17,467 bases of DNA from an uncultured Muribaculaceae bacterium (GCA_910585755.1 CAJUFH010000061.1:1-17467); one strand, 5' to 3'; positions 7,701 to 14,555 are shown, numbered from the stretch's first letter. The notes: generated by a model not told the origin, from the sequence alone. A program made the numbers and translations.

Positions 7701-9285
7701 GGTTGTTGGAGGTCGCCGCACCACCCTGCTGCGTGCCGCTCAGAGCGCGGACCTCGTACCAGTACGACTTGACAGGCACTCCGAGGTTAGCGTCCACTAC
7801 GGTCATCGCCGCCAGGTCGTCGGCCACAACCTTCATGTCAGGGAAACGGGTCACCTTGTAGCGGAGTGCCGCCTGGTTAAGGAAGCCGCCGTGGGAGGTA
7901 GAGGTCGGCGCGCTCCAGGTAACGGTCACCTTGTTGTCATTCTTCGACGCGGTCACGTTCTGCGGAGCGGTCGGCAGGTCGTCCCCTATCCATAGCGAGG
8001 TCTTGACCGAAGGCCCATCCCCTGCCGCGTTGGCCGAGGAAACCACGACTTCGTAATTCCCGGGCTGCGGGGCGGTCACATCCGCGCTCACGGCAGCTCC
8101 GGCGGCCGCGGTTCCCGTAGCGGCCTCAACGCCGTTAAGGGTAACGGTATAATTCAGACTGCCCGATAGAGCTGTACCGGCATATGAGACAGCCGGCATC
8201 GTGAAGTTCACCTTGCCCGTCAGGCTGCCGCGGTCGAACACCGCCGTCAGGTCGGTAGGCTTGAAGGGAGCCTCATCGGCATACGAATGGTCGACCACAT
8301 AAAGTCCTGCAATCTGCTCGTCGCCGGGAATGTTGCAGACCTTGGTCACAGCGCCGGTAGCGGTGTCGACGGTGTAAAGCGCCGTAAGTATGCTCTTGCC
8401 GGAAGCGACCCAGTACATCTGGTTGGTACGGAAATCGCATGTCGCCGACTGCATGTAATACGGGTCAATGCCGGTGTCACCGATGCGCTTTACAGCGCCG
8501 GTCTGGCGGTCGAACGAGCATAGCCAGCCATCCTCGTCTATACCGAAGATGTTGCCGCGGGCGTCAGCCGCCACTGCCCAGTAGCGCTTATCGAGCTGGG
8601 CGATTCCCTCGCGCTCGCCGTACTGGTTGAGCTTTCCGAAATAATAGGTATAGGCATCGGGAATCACCTCGTAATCCTCGAACACGCCGTAAATCGTGTT
8701 GTCGACCGGGCAATACGCCAGATCCATCGCGATGCTGTGCTCGTCAATCGGGTTCTGGTCCATCGAGCTGCGGTAAAGCTCGGTCCAGGTTTCCGTGTCC
8801 TGCACGCCGTAGTGGGCGTAAATCTCGTCGGACATCAGGCCGTAGTGCCACTCAATATAGTAGTACTTGCCATCATAATAGGTGCCTCCGCCGTCAACGG
8901 CAAAGCGCGCCGCGTCGTCATGGAACAGAAGCGTGAGCTGGGGATTCGGACCTACGTCAAACGAATATATGCCATTCTGGAGATTCCCCTGCCCGGTCAC
9001 ATAACCAGCCAGGGTTACCCTGGAGGGGGCAGCCATGGCGACTCCGCGCGGGGCGAACGAATTGGCTGTAACAGGTGAGGTCGAGATTCCGAGGGTGTTC
9101 AGCCCCGAAAAGTCGCGGTGTTTGAATAAATGGTTTGCCGGGCGGCGGCTGTGCTGTTGCGAAGCCGCTTCAGCGCCCTTGCCCCGGTATACCTTGACTT
9201 GCGCTTCAGCGGAAGCGCCGGAGAGGGAGAAAGTCGCCGCCAGGACAAACAGCCCGGTCAGACGACGAAGTAAGGATTTACGCAT
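4723..9285 (-). CDS. Giant secreted multi-domain protein: N-terminal beta-propeller-like region, Fn3, anchor-J/cleaved-adhesin, CARDB, T9SS-like tail
   Basis: The 1520-residue protein has a signal peptide at 1-28 (MRKSLLRRLTGLFVLAATFS..., likely cleavage after AEA). Residues ~90-335 read like repeated propeller blades (GNIFGIDEDGWLCSFDR 244-260; LYTVDTATGAVTKV 303-316). Then follow Fn3-like units at ~340-435 and 437-530, anchor-J ~536-685 (DDWLITPPI; LYLDNLTI), Fn3 ~690-790 and 792-888, a MAM/anchor-J-like domain ~893-1050 (EIYLDNIRVY), CARDB ~1056-1160, an Fn3 split by a cleaved-adhesin/anchor-J insert (~1196-1385; NDDWLISPEL, FGLMIDDVTYV) and resuming at YNVYRDN, and a C-terminal domain ~1458-1520 (VRVFAADGRAIY ... 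VPSGVYLVAV). It is probably exported and delivered to the surface by a type IX-like route. Binding or scaffold function is inferred; the ligand is unknown. Transcribed alone. Confidence 0.88.
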   Translation of the reverse strand: MRKSLLRRLTGLFVLAATFSLSGASAEAQVKVYRGKGAEAASQQHSRRPANHLFKHRDFSGLNTLGISTSPVTANSFAPRGVAMAAPSRVTLAGYVTGQGNLQNGIYSFDVGPNPQLTLLFHDDAARFAVDGGGTYYDGKYYYIEWHYGLMSDEIYAHYGVQDTETWTELYRSSMDQNPIDEHSIAMDLAYCPVDNTIYGVFEDYEVIPDAYTYYFGKLNQYGEREGIAQLDKRYWAVAADARGNIFGIDEDGWLCSFDRQTGAVKRIGDTGIDPYYMQSATCDFRTNQMYWVASGKSILTALYTVDTATGAVTKVCNIPGDEQIAGLYVVDHSYADEAPFKPTDLTAVFDRGSLTGKVNFTMPAVSYAGTALSGSLNYTVTLNGVEAATGTAAAGAAVSADVTAPQPGNYEVVVSSANAAGDGPSVKTSLWIGDDLPTAPQNVTASKNDNKVTVTWSAPTSTSHGGFLNQAALRYKVTRFPDMKVVADDLAAMTVVDANLGVPVKSYWYEVRALSGTQQGGAATSNNLVFGTHYEIPYFEDFANDLSWPMFTTIDVEDDGKEWLYYSDKQAVGCMASQRTDVSDDWLITPPIYLTANRSYILAFDAASTSNTMSEAFEVAIGTTATVNGMGRIIMPRTEVKSSAFVTFEQEFSVPSDGLYYIGFHDVSPKYRNWLYLDNLTIIPGKNLNAPAAVTDLAVTPAANGRLAATVNFTAPAKTADGGSLAAITKIDLYRGQTVINTFDNPAPGSALSFEDVKAQQGVNEYTVVSYNGTDAGEPATASAWVGVDIPKAVENVKAVENADGSFTITWDAVTEGANGGFIDPSQICYYVARSTDSDTFADQLFSTTVTDKPAITQHTTMAYLVVAVSQGGQSEWAISNIVVVGTPHELPYAESFAAMALQAGPWAAIVSEGDAEWEMKQGGFKPFTQGVQDADGGMIAFVPAAVGDKGALYSGKFNISNVVNPTLSFWYYNNPGNNGTIELLVSKNGGDFESALKIDFATASGAKAWTKAEVPLKQLQADCRHIRFAFEVTAGSDNEIYLDNIRVYDNIDNDLTISAINVPSRLTYQKHALVDVTVKNIGQAASGAYSVNLFRDDALVGTVPVADGLAVDATKTVSFEELPTLDFGAEVTYYAEVDYAADQNTANNRSESVTVKVKQPTFPAVRDLDIRVEGTNATLTWSEPTADRSDAEPVTDDFEAYAPFAIDNFGDWMNVDVDGYETYGMQFAKYPNMYDPKAWMVFNPVKGGLSIAYDNGDPNYLAPASGAQYLVAFCSIDPKTEEDMPNDDWLISPELSGMAQTITFKVKRLGMQYAESFEVLASSNSDNMSDFSRVFAGSDIVGFEEWNTVSVPLPAGTKYFAIRCNSHGGFGLMIDDVTYVPASERPVELQLLGYNVYRDNVKVNDAVVTATSYVHPLGDSAEHIYHVTALYDKGESAASNKVSTITGGIDGVETNGYTISTGVGLIAIANAQGNSVRVFAADGRAIYAAPGTDMTLVHVPSGVYLVAVGTATAKVAVR

Positions 9286-9287
9286 AT

Positions 9288-9356
9288 AGCTGGTTTAAAG
9301 AATTGGATGTCGCGAATATACACTTTTTTTACATATGCAACACGCATAAACCAGCT
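9288..9356. repeat. 10-bp inverted repeat bracketing the putative promoter of the giant adhesin gene
   Basis: AGCTGGTTTA (9288-9297) and TAAACCAGCT (9347-9356) are perfect inverted copies separated by 49 bp. The left copy starts 3 bp from the start codon at 9285 and the right copy lies upstream of the putative -7 box (9313-9320). The arms do not extend further. This could be an operator pair or a chance repeat; a very small invertible promoter is possible but unlikely at this spacing. Confidence 0.45.
9313..9320 (-). promoter_or_regulatory. Putative -7 box of the giant adhesin gene
   Basis: TATATTCG on the minus strand (9320-9313) differs from TAnnTTTG by one base and is followed by CG, as in the surE and U32 boxes. 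It lies 28 bp before the ATG. The only -33 candidate is a TTG at 9340-9338, 17 bp upstream, so this is a weak call. Confidence 0.35.
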
Positions 9357-9481
9357 AAAAAAGCCACTTCCGGGCGCTTTTTCGCCACTTTTTATTCAAA
9401 ACGCTACCAAAATCCCGCTTTCCGCGCCATTTCGCACAGTCCGCTCCCGTCATTGCGACAAAACGCCAGCGCATCGCGCCT

Positions 9482-11638
9482 TCACTCCCCCATAAGAGCG
9501 ACCGCCTCTGCCAGAACCCCGCGAGCCACCTCTAGCGGATTACCGCAGGGCGCGGCCGCATAACGAGCCTGGCTGTTCACCCACGCGTCATCCATGGCGA
9601 AAAAATCCAAACGGGGAACAGAGTCAGAGTCCCAAGAGGAAAGTCGCGCTTCGAACCACGCCTTCCACCGGGGCGCGTAAACATCCCGGAGCATCCCTGA
9701 CCACTCGCGGTTGGAGTAATCGCGCAGACGCCCGTTTTCAGCGGGCACTCTCGGTCCCCAGGTCGTAATCTGGCGTCGGGCACCGCGCTCATATACAGCG
9801 GCCGCGGCCTCGTCACCGCCGGCTCTCGAGCGCGCCTGTTCAAGCCATGCGCCGACTCGGAACCTGGACATGGTGCCCAGCAGCGAATCCTGCAGTTCTA
9901 TCAAGCGTAGAAAACGAGCCGAGGCCGCACGGTACGCCTCTTTGTCGCCCAGCTCGGACGCTTCTCCGAAACTCGCCGCGGTCTTCCGGGCGATTTCGTC
10001 CAGAGCCTGCCGCGTGAGGTCTACGACATCGTATATGAAATGGCCGTTATCTCCAAGCTCGGGAGCAGCCGACAGGAGCGCTCCGGCGGCAGCGACCACG
10101 TCTTCCCCGGCGTAATAGTCACGGGAATTGCTCCAGGCCGACACCTGACGGGGATTGTCGCAGGGGCGCGCCATCATAAGCGATTCACGCGTTCCCTGCT
10201 GAACAGAGTCCGCGGGACAGGCGTACACCGAACGGGCAAGCAACTCCCATGCCCGCGTCGCAGCCGGATGGGGCCTGCCGTAGCGGGTCTCAGCAAAATC
10301 CTTCAGCCACCCGCCCAAGTCAAATTCCTCCTCCCATGGCATATCTGAGAGTAACTCGTACATAACGGGATTGGTCTCTATCCCCTCCATAGTCATACCT
10401 ACCCCGGCGAGAGCCGGCGACTCGGCGAGGGCCCGGCGGTATCCGTCAGCCATCGCTTCCATCTTCCCGAACAGCCCTTCGTTTCCCCCGAAGTTATGCA
10501 GCATGCAGAACACCCACGGATGACGCGAATATATTTCCGGTCGTTTATGCCAGACCGGCTGGTTCTCCGCCTGAAGGTCGAGCACGACAACCGATTCCGG
10601 GGAAAGCCCTCTGAGCATCTCCGTCCGCGGGTTCGCCTGCCATCCCTGCGCTACCCATACGGCACCGGGGCTGGCGCGCCGCATGGCGTCCATTATAGCC
10701 TCCCCGCATTTTTCCAAATCCATCCCGCCGGTATCTCCACCTTCGTGGAAAGGGTCCACACTGTAATATGAAGCCTTCCCGTACAGGCGCGTCAGCTCTT
10801 CATAATAAATATCCGCGACCCGCGCGAAAGCGCTGTCGGTCGGCTCGATTGCCGCCGGCCGCACGAATCCGAGCCACAACCCGGGATCCCTGACCTGAAT
10901 CCCGAGGATTTCCCCAGCATCATGGGGCACCATCCCCCCGTAGCCCGGGAGTACAGGCTCCATGCCCCATTCGCGCATCCGCCCGATAATCCTTTTGGCA
11001 AGGTCGGCCTGCCGTTCATGGTGCCCCGCCGGAGCCGGACCGTCCCACCCTTCGAGATTGTTCATAAGCCACCACGCCTGGAACGCCGGGCCGGCTATGA
11101 AGCTGTCGACCCTCTCCGCCGGATACCCCAGGCGCAGCAGTGTGCCGCGCCATACCTGCCCCATACCTTCCGCCATCAGGGGCATATTGACGCCGTGGAG
11201 CGCCATCCAGTCTATTTCGCGTTCCCACCGGTCCCAGTCCCAGTATGCCATGGAATAGGAGTAGGTGCAGTAATTCAGATAGTAGCGCATCCTGGCGCGG
11301 CATGTCATACGCTCTGCCTTCCCGACGCCAGGCAGCCGTCGCGGAAGCGCTGCCTCCATGCCGTCCCAGGTCAACTGCACCCTGGCGCTGTCTCTCAGAT
11401 ACCTGCGGAGACCGACCGCGGCTCCAACCATCGTGTTGGAACGTATCAGGGGCCGGTTGTCCACGGAAGAGGACAGCTCATACCAGTCCGGGGAGTCCTT
11501 TCCCGACGCCGTGATTTCTACTTCGACCTTATCGGAAAGGCCCGGCGACACGCGCTCCATCATCGAGCGCATCGGTTCCGGCGCGGCCGCGCATGCGAAA
11601 AGAGGCACAAGCAGAGTTAGCAGAAAAGAAAGTCTCAT
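9482..11638 (-). CDS. Secreted alpha-N-acetylglucosaminidase (NAGLU), GH89
   Basis: The 718-residue protein from the ATG at 11636-11638 begins MRLSFLLTLLVPLFACAAAPEP, a signal peptide. LFAC could act as an imperfect lipobox, so a lipoprotein is possible. A 22-codon longer frame exists but would put the signal peptide internally. The GH89 core is clear: YWDWDRWEREIDWMALHGVN (residues 132-151) matches the NAGLU signature, DPFHEGG (295-301, Glu299) corresponds to the acid/base position of human NAGLU, and MEGIETNP (417-424, Glu418) to the nucleophile. GH89 enzymes release terminal alpha-linked GlcNAc from heparan sulfate or from mucin-type GlcNAc-alpha-1,4-Gal caps. A periplasmic or surface role in host glycan use is likely. 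It follows the U32 gene by 65 bp on the same strand with no recognisable promoter between, so co-transcription is plausible. No SusC/SusD genes or additional carbohydrate-binding module were seen. Confidence 0.95.
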   Translation of the reverse strand: MRLSFLLTLLVPLFACAAAPEPMRSMMERVSPGLSDKVEVEITASGKDSPDWYELSSSVDNRPLIRSNTMVGAAVGLRRYLRDSARVQLTWDGMEAALPRRLPGVGKAERMTCRARMRYYLNYCTYSYSMAYWDWDRWEREIDWMALHGVNMPLMAEGMGQVWRGTLLRLGYPAERVDSFIAGPAFQAWWLMNNLEGWDGPAPAGHHERQADLAKRIIGRMREWGMEPVLPGYGGMVPHDAGEILGIQVRDPGLWLGFVRPAAIEPTDSAFARVADIYYEELTRLYGKASYYSVDPFHEGGDTGGMDLEKCGEAIMDAMRRASPGAVWVAQGWQANPRTEMLRGLSPESVVVLDLQAENQPVWHKRPEIYSRHPWVFCMLHNFGGNEGLFGKMEAMADGYRRALAESPALAGVGMTMEGIETNPVMYELLSDMPWEEEFDLGGWLKDFAETRYGRPHPAATRAWELLARSVYACPADSVQQGTRESLMMARPCDNPRQVSAWSNSRDYYAGEDVVAAAGALLSAAPELGDNGHFIYDVVDLTRQALDEIARKTAASFGEASELGDKEAYRAASARFLRLIELQDSLLGTMSRFRVGAWLEQARSRAGGDEAAAAVYERGARRQITTWGPRVPAENGRLRDYSNREWSGMLRDVYAPRWKAWFEARLSSWDSDSVPRLDFFAMDDAWVNSQARYAAAPCGNPLEVARGVLAEAVALMGE

Positions 11639-11703
11639 ATAATGTATTATGAATTTGGTTATTTCGTTAATTGACAATGACTGGCGGGAAAGGCTTCCGG
11701 GCA

Positions 11704-12948
11704 TTATTTCTGTGTTGGTTCCCAGACATAAAGGCGGTCCGACGGACGGATTTTGACATCTATCGGAATCGAGACGCTGTCACCCTTGCGGGCCGCCACC
11801 ACCGGCTTCAGGCCGACGCGCAGCTCCTCGACGCGGCGGATAATGGTGCCGGTCGTAGGCCCGACAATCACAATCTCGTCGCCGACGCGCAGCTCCCCGG
11901 CCTCCATCATGAACTCGGCGACCCCGAGCTTGGAGAAATAACGCACCCCCTTGGCCGCGTAACGCTTCACGCGGGTAGCGGAAGAACCGTATTTCATCGA
12001 CCACTCCCCGAGGCGCTGGCCGAGGTAATATCCGTCCCAGAAACCGCGGTTGAAAATCTTCTTCAGGTCCTCCTCCCACGCCGCGACGCGTTCGGGCGTG
12101 TAAGTGCCGTCGCAAAGGGCCTGCAACGCCTCGGAATAAGCCTTCGTCGCGAGGTAGACATACTCGGGACCGCGGGCGCGCCCCTCGATTTTGAAAACGC
12201 GTACCCCGGCGTCGACCATCTTGTTCAGGAAATGTATCGTGCGAAGGTCCTTGGGCGACATTATGTATTTGTTCTCGATGTCGAGCTGGTCCCCCGTCTC
12301 GCGGTCTGTGACGGTATAGCCCCGGCGGCAGATCTGCGTGCAGGCCCCGCGGTTGGCCGAGGAGTTCATCTCATGGAGCGAAAGATAACACTTCCCCGAA
12401 ACGGCCATGCAGAGCGCCCCGTGGCAGAACATCTCGATGCGCACAAGCTCCCCCTTCGGCCCGCGGATTTGCTCCGTCTCAATCGCCCGGTGGATTTCGG
12501 CTACCTGGTCGAGGTTCAGCTCGCGGGCAAGCACGACGACGTCGGCCCACTGGGCGAAATGCCGCAGCGTCGCCGTGTTGCCGACGCTCTGCTGCGTTGA
12601 GATATGCACCTCCAGCCCCGCCGCGCGGGCCTCCAGGATGGCGGCCATGTCCGACGCGATAATCGCCGTTATCCCCGCCTCCTTCGCCGCCGCGAGAATC
12701 TCCCGGAGCTTCGGCATGTCGGAGTCATAGATTATCGTGTTTACAGTCAGGTAGCTGTTGACCCCCGCCGCGCGACATTCCGCCGCGATCCGCCTCAGGT
12801 CCTCAAGAGTGAAATTCACGCTCGAACGGGCGCGCATGTTAAGCCCCTCCACCCCGAAATATACCGCGTCGGCCCCGGCCTGGATGGCCGACCGAAGCGA
12901 CTCGTAGCTCCCCACAGGAGCCATTACCTCAAAATCCTTGCGTTGCAT
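11704..12948 (-). CDS. Peptidase U32 family protein (YegQ/TrhP-like)
   Basis: The 414-residue protein starts with a TIM-barrel-like N-terminus (EVMAPVGSYESLRSAIQAGA, 7-26). Residues 172-190 (EMFCHGALCMAVSGKCYLS) match the U32 signature, followed by NRGACTQICRR (199-209). Cys180, 187, 203 and 207 are the likely conserved set that may bind an iron-sulfur cluster; Cys175 is also present. Although named peptidases, characterised E. coli relatives (TrhP/YegQ, RlhA/YdcP) hydroxylate tRNA or 23S rRNA using prephenate, and the length here fits the shorter TrhP type better than RlhA. Its exact RNA target is not decided by sequence alone. Start ATG 12946-12948; the -7-like box 21 bp upstream leaves a very short leader. 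The gene diverges from the LOG-family gene and is followed by the GH89 gene. Confidence 0.93.
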   Translation of the reverse strand: MQRKDFEVMAPVGSYESLRSAIQAGADAVYFGVEGLNMRARSSVNFTLEDLRRIAAECRAAGVNSYLTVNTIIYDSDMPKLREILAAAKEAGITAIIASDMAAILEARAAGLEVHISTQQSVGNTATLRHFAQWADVVVLARELNLDQVAEIHRAIETEQIRGPKGELVRIEMFCHGALCMAVSGKCYLSLHEMNSSANRGACTQICRRGYTVTDRETGDQLDIENKYIMSPKDLRTIHFLNKMVDAGVRVFKIEGRARGPEYVYLATKAYSEALQALCDGTYTPERVAAWEEDLKKIFNRGFWDGYYLGQRLGEWSMKYGSSATRVKRYAAKGVRYFSKLGVAEFMMEAGELRVGDEIVIVGPTTGTIIRRVEELRVGLKPVVAARKGDSVSIPIDVKIRPSDRLYVWEPTQK

Positions 12949-12968
12949 ATTCTTTCGCGTTAACTGCG

Positions 12969-12976
12969 CGAAGTTA
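12969..12976 (-). promoter_or_regulatory. Putative -7 box of the U32 gene
   Basis: TAACTTCG on the minus strand (12976-12969) lies 21 bp before the ATG at 12948 and sits within the same GTAACTTCGC decamer found before surE. No convincing -33 element was found. It is 14 bp from the rightward -7 box at 12991-12998, so the two divergent promoters overlap. Confidence 0.45.
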
Positions 12977-12990
12977 CTAAGAATTTTCGG

Positions 12991-12998
12991 TATATTTG
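12991..12998 (+). promoter_or_regulatory. -7 box of the LOG-family / adenosyltransferase operon
   Basis: TATATTTG is a perfect TAnnTTTG match followed by CACCCCC, 32 bp before the ATG at 13031, giving a leader of about 25 nt. No TTTG is found 19-21 bp upstream. The leader contains a 9-bp tandem repeat (ACAGCATTA twice, 13014-13031) ending at the start codon. Confidence 0.65.
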
Positions 12999-13030
12999 CA
13001 CCCCCTTAACAAGACAGCATTAACAGCATT

Positions 13031-13585
13031 ATGAGAATCGCAGTATATTGTTCGGCGCGCCGCAACATCGACCCGGCATATGCCGAGGATGCGCGCCGTC
13101 TGGGCCGCTGGATCGGAGAAAACGGCCATACGCTCGTCTACGGAGGCCTGGAATACGGCCTGATGGACGAGGTAGCCCGCGCCGCCGCCGAAGCCGGGGC
13201 GAAAGTGGTCGGAGTAGTACCACAGAGCCGCCTCCGCGACCAGCACCCCCTCAACACCGTAAGCATCGGTGTCTCGACCCTCCACGAACGCAAGCAGACG
13301 ATGGAGGAGAACGCCGACGTCTTCGTAGCCCTCGAAGGGGGCCTCGGCACGATTGACGAAATCGTCTCCGCATTGGTCTCCATGACCTTCTTCCGCGCAT
13401 TCCAGCCCATATTCATGCTCAACCGCGACGGCATCTACACCCCGCTGAAACAACTGTTTGAAACCCTGGAACAGCACCGCCTCGCAGGCCCCCCGGCTAC
13501 TGAGGCCGTCAGCTTCCTCCCCGACATAGAATCTCTCACAAACGCCCTCGACGAGCAGGCCGCGCGCCTCGCCGACGAACAATAA
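13031..13585 (+). CDS. TIGR00730/LOG-family Rossmann-fold protein, divergent
   Basis: The 184-residue protein has family length and layout: MRIAVYCSAR (1-10), VYGGLEYGLMDEVA (36-49), HERKQTM (85-91) and LEGGLGTIDE (101-110). Typical LOG proteins (cytokinin-riboside-monophosphate phosphoribohydrolases, or more generally nucleoside-monophosphate phosphoribohydrolases) have GGG..GLMG and PGGxGTxxE. Here the third Gly of GGG is Leu, the Gly after GLM is Asp, and the Pro of PGG is Glu. The putative catalytic Arg88 and Glu110 are kept. It therefore probably binds a nucleotide and may cleave an N-glycosidic bond, but its substrate could differ from that of canonical LOG enzymes. First gene of a probable rightward operon with the adenosyltransferase 14 bp behind; cytoplasmic. 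Confidence 0.88.
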   Translation: MRIAVYCSARRNIDPAYAEDARRLGRWIGENGHTLVYGGLEYGLMDEVARAAAEAGAKVVGVVPQSRLRDQHPLNTVSIGVSTLHERKQTMEENADVFVALEGGLGTIDEIVSALVSMTFFRAFQPIFMLNRDGIYTPLKQLFETLEQHRLAGPPATEAVSFLPDIESLTNALDEQAARLADEQ

Positions 13586-13599
13586 AAAGACTGAACGAC

Positions 13600-14154
13600 A
13601 TGAAAATATACACACGAACCGGCGACCGCGGAGCGACATCGCTCGTAGGCGGAAAACGCGTCAGCAAAGCATCCGAACGACTCGAGGCATACGGAACCAT
13701 CGACGAGCTGAACTCCCACCTCGGACTCCTCCGGGCCACCCCCGGACTACCCCCCGAGGCCGACCCGCTCCTCGAATACGTCCAGAACAAGCTCTTCAAC
13801 ATCGGAGCATATCTCGCCACCGACAACGCCGGAAACCCCGACCTCAAACCCGCCGGCCTTTCCGAAGACGCCCCCCTCCGGCTCGAGAAAGCCATCGACG
13901 AGGCCGACGCCGAGCTGCCACCCCTCCGCGCCTTCATACTACCCGGCGGCTCCATGGCCGGAGCGCAGGCCAACGTCGCCCGCACCGTCTGCCGCCGAGC
14001 TGAGCGCCGCATAATCGCCCTCGCCCGCGAAGCCGCCGTAGCACCCGAGGTGACAACCTTCGTGAACCGCCTGAGCGACTACCTCTTCACCCTCGGACGC
14101 CTCTGCAACCACCGCGCCGGCGTCCCCGAGCCCGAATGGCGCCAGGACCTCTGA
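13600..14154 (+). CDS. PduO-type ATP:cob(I)alamin adenosyltransferase
   Basis: The 184-residue protein shows the ATP-binding N-terminus TRTGDRGATSL (5-15), FILPGG (112-117), RTVCRRAERR (128-137) and NRLSDYLFTLGR (156-167), all hallmarks of the PduO/MMAB helical-bundle family. It transfers the 5'-deoxyadenosyl group of ATP to cob(I)alamin, making coenzyme B12 for enzymes such as methylmalonyl-CoA mutase in the propionate pathway. In place of the usual LHxAR lead-in to RTVCRRAER it reads GAQANVAR. It begins 14 bp after the LOG-family gene, so it is probably in the same transcript. No other cobalamin gene is in the window. Confidence 0.95.
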   Translation: MKIYTRTGDRGATSLVGGKRVSKASERLEAYGTIDELNSHLGLLRATPGLPPEADPLLEYVQNKLFNIGAYLATDNAGNPDLKPAGLSEDAPLRLEKAIDEADAELPPLRAFILPGGSMAGAQANVARTVCRRAERRIIALAREAAVAPEVTTFVNRLSDYLFTLGRLCNHRAGVPEPEWRQDL

Positions 14155-14291
14155 GCCCCCGAGTAAAAAAACAGCCCCGCGATAATAAAACCCTCCCCCG
14201 CTCGTTATTGGTATAGCGCGCCGCGGAGCGACCTGTCCCCGCTGCCTCAAACCACAACGAACCTAACAATAAACCAACAAATTACACCATA

Positions 14292-14513
14292 ATGTACTGG
14301 ACACTTGAATTAGCATCCAAACTCGAGGACGCGCCGTGGCCCGCCACCCGCGAAGAACTCATCGACTACGCGCAGCGCTCCGGCGCCCCGCTCGAAGTAA
14401 TCGAGAACCTCCAGGAAATCGAGGACGAAGGCGAAACCTACGAATCAATCGAAGACATCTGGCCCGACTACCCCTCCAAAGAAGACTTCTTCTTCAACGA
14501 AGAGGAATATTGA
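14292..14513 (+). CDS. DUF2795 family small acidic protein
   Basis: The 73-residue protein (MYWTLELASKLEDAPWPATR...) resembles DUF2795, a short family common in Bacteroidetes: ATREELIDYAQRSGAP (18-33) then EVIENLQEIEDEGETYESIEDI (35-56). The C-terminus is very acidic and aromatic (EDFFFNEEEY). Its function is not established. It follows the adenosyltransferase by 137 bp. That gap is GC-rich in its first half and AT-rich just before the ATG, and I saw no clear promoter or terminator in it. It is the last gene with chromosomal-type GC content before the mobile element. Confidence 0.88.
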   Translation: MYWTLELASKLEDAPWPATREELIDYAQRSGAPLEVIENLQEIEDEGETYESIEDIWPDYPSKEDFFFNEEEY

Positions 14514-14555
14514 TATAAAATCCATCCGATTTTAAGGCATAAACAACTAATATAC

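Noticed and set aside
6067..7995. 642-codon open frame on the plus strand opposite the giant adhesin gene
   Set aside because: Same reason: composition typical of an antisense frame, no motif, fully covered by a well-supported gene.
9360..9400. Candidate terminator after the GH89 gene
   Set aside because: The visible repeats of GCCACTT are direct rather than inverted, and only a 4-bp stem (GGCG/CGCC) can form, so support is too weak.
11639..11704. 22-codon N-terminal extension of the GH89 protein
   Set aside because: It would bury the signal peptide and directly abut the end of the U32 gene; the ATG at 11638 gives a standard secreted N-terminus.
11671..12600. 309-codon plus-strand frame opposite the U32 gene
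   Set aside because: Antisense shadow; the U32 signature on the other strand is unambiguous.
12977..13639. 220-codon minus-strand frame opposite the LOG-family gene
   Set aside because: No family resemblance, and it would extend through the divergent promoter region; the plus-strand frame carries LOG motifs.
14155..14291. Possible tRNA or small RNA between the adenosyltransferase and DUF2795 genes
   Set aside because: No cloverleaf arms or credible long stem, and no promoter box matching the others.
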